Below are positions 7,049 to 7,132 of a stretch of DNA of 7,132 nt, piece after piece. The stretch spans positions 1 through 7,132 of the forward strand of contig JAIDMU010000215.1 in NCBI GenBank assembly GCA_029050415.1, read 5' to 3'. Below the pieces are notes generated by a model. It was not told the origin of the DNA, ran no database searches, and saw only the letters and a program-made list of their open reading frames with translations. Both the position numbers and the translations under genes were made by a program. This DNA is from Malacoplasma sp. GTDB lineage: Bacteria; Bacillota_I; Bacilli_A; Mycoplasmatales; Mycoplasmoidaceae. Position 1 is the first letter of the stretch. Each line of letters opens with the position of its first letter.

Positions 7049-7132
7049 CTAATTTAAAAACTCAAGATTAATTAAAAAATATTCAATAATTAAATTTTTT
7101 ATGTTTTCTCTTTGTGATTTCCAATCACTATA
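7049..7132 (-). CDS. Possible C-terminal end of a gene entering from the right edge
   Basis: Reading minus from the window edge, one frame stays open for 27 residues before TAG at 7051-7049, with a mixed composition (YSDWKSQREN, then hydrophobic residues) that looks coding. Another frame closes after ten residues, and a third is open only with TGA as Trp. The assignment rests on one short open frame, and no domain can be named. A TGG Trp codon occurs in it. Confidence 0.35.
   Translation of the reverse strand, partial: YSDWKSQRENIKNLIIEYFLINLEFLN

Overview
The window is very AT-rich. Every gene I can support lies on the minus strand and reads in-frame TGA as tryptophan (genetic code 4). That points to a mollicute of the Mycoplasma/Spiroplasma/Entomoplasma type and excludes Acholeplasma. 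I cannot name the species. The code matters: read with the standard code, the surface-protein gene shatters, the membrane-protein gene loses its N-terminal half, and the long two-domain protein falls into three pieces.

Layout in transcription order (right to left): 7132-7049 may be the last codons of a gene entering from the right. 6928-6062 encodes a complete beta-hydroxyacid dehydrogenase (3-hydroxyisobutyrate dehydrogenase / semialdehyde reductase family). One base after its stop, 6060-3679 encodes a 793-residue protein with three parts: a diverged copy of the same dehydrogenase fold that has lost its cofactor and catalytic motifs, a long acidic low-complexity linker, and a complete HAD-superfamily phosphatase domain. 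A terminator at 3607-3646 closes this two-gene operon. Next comes a single-gene unit: a promoter near 3531-3558, an unusually long hairpin-bearing leader, a 558-residue secreted or surface protein with three tandem domain repeats (3381-1705), and a terminator at 1662-1690. Then comes ohr, an organic hydroperoxide reductase (1582-1163), with a hairpin overlapping its stop codon. Last is an unidentified polytopic membrane protein (1042-149), followed by a perfect 17-bp terminator hairpin.

Functionally the window looks like several short independent transcription units: small-molecule reduction and dephosphorylation, cell surface, peroxide defence and an unknown membrane function. The most unusual item is the dehydrogenase pair: an intact enzyme beside a degenerate paralogue that has become the N-terminal module of a HAD phosphatase. 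It may act as a scaffold or ligand sensor, but its role is unknown. I saw no tRNA, rRNA, CRISPR array or insertion sequence.
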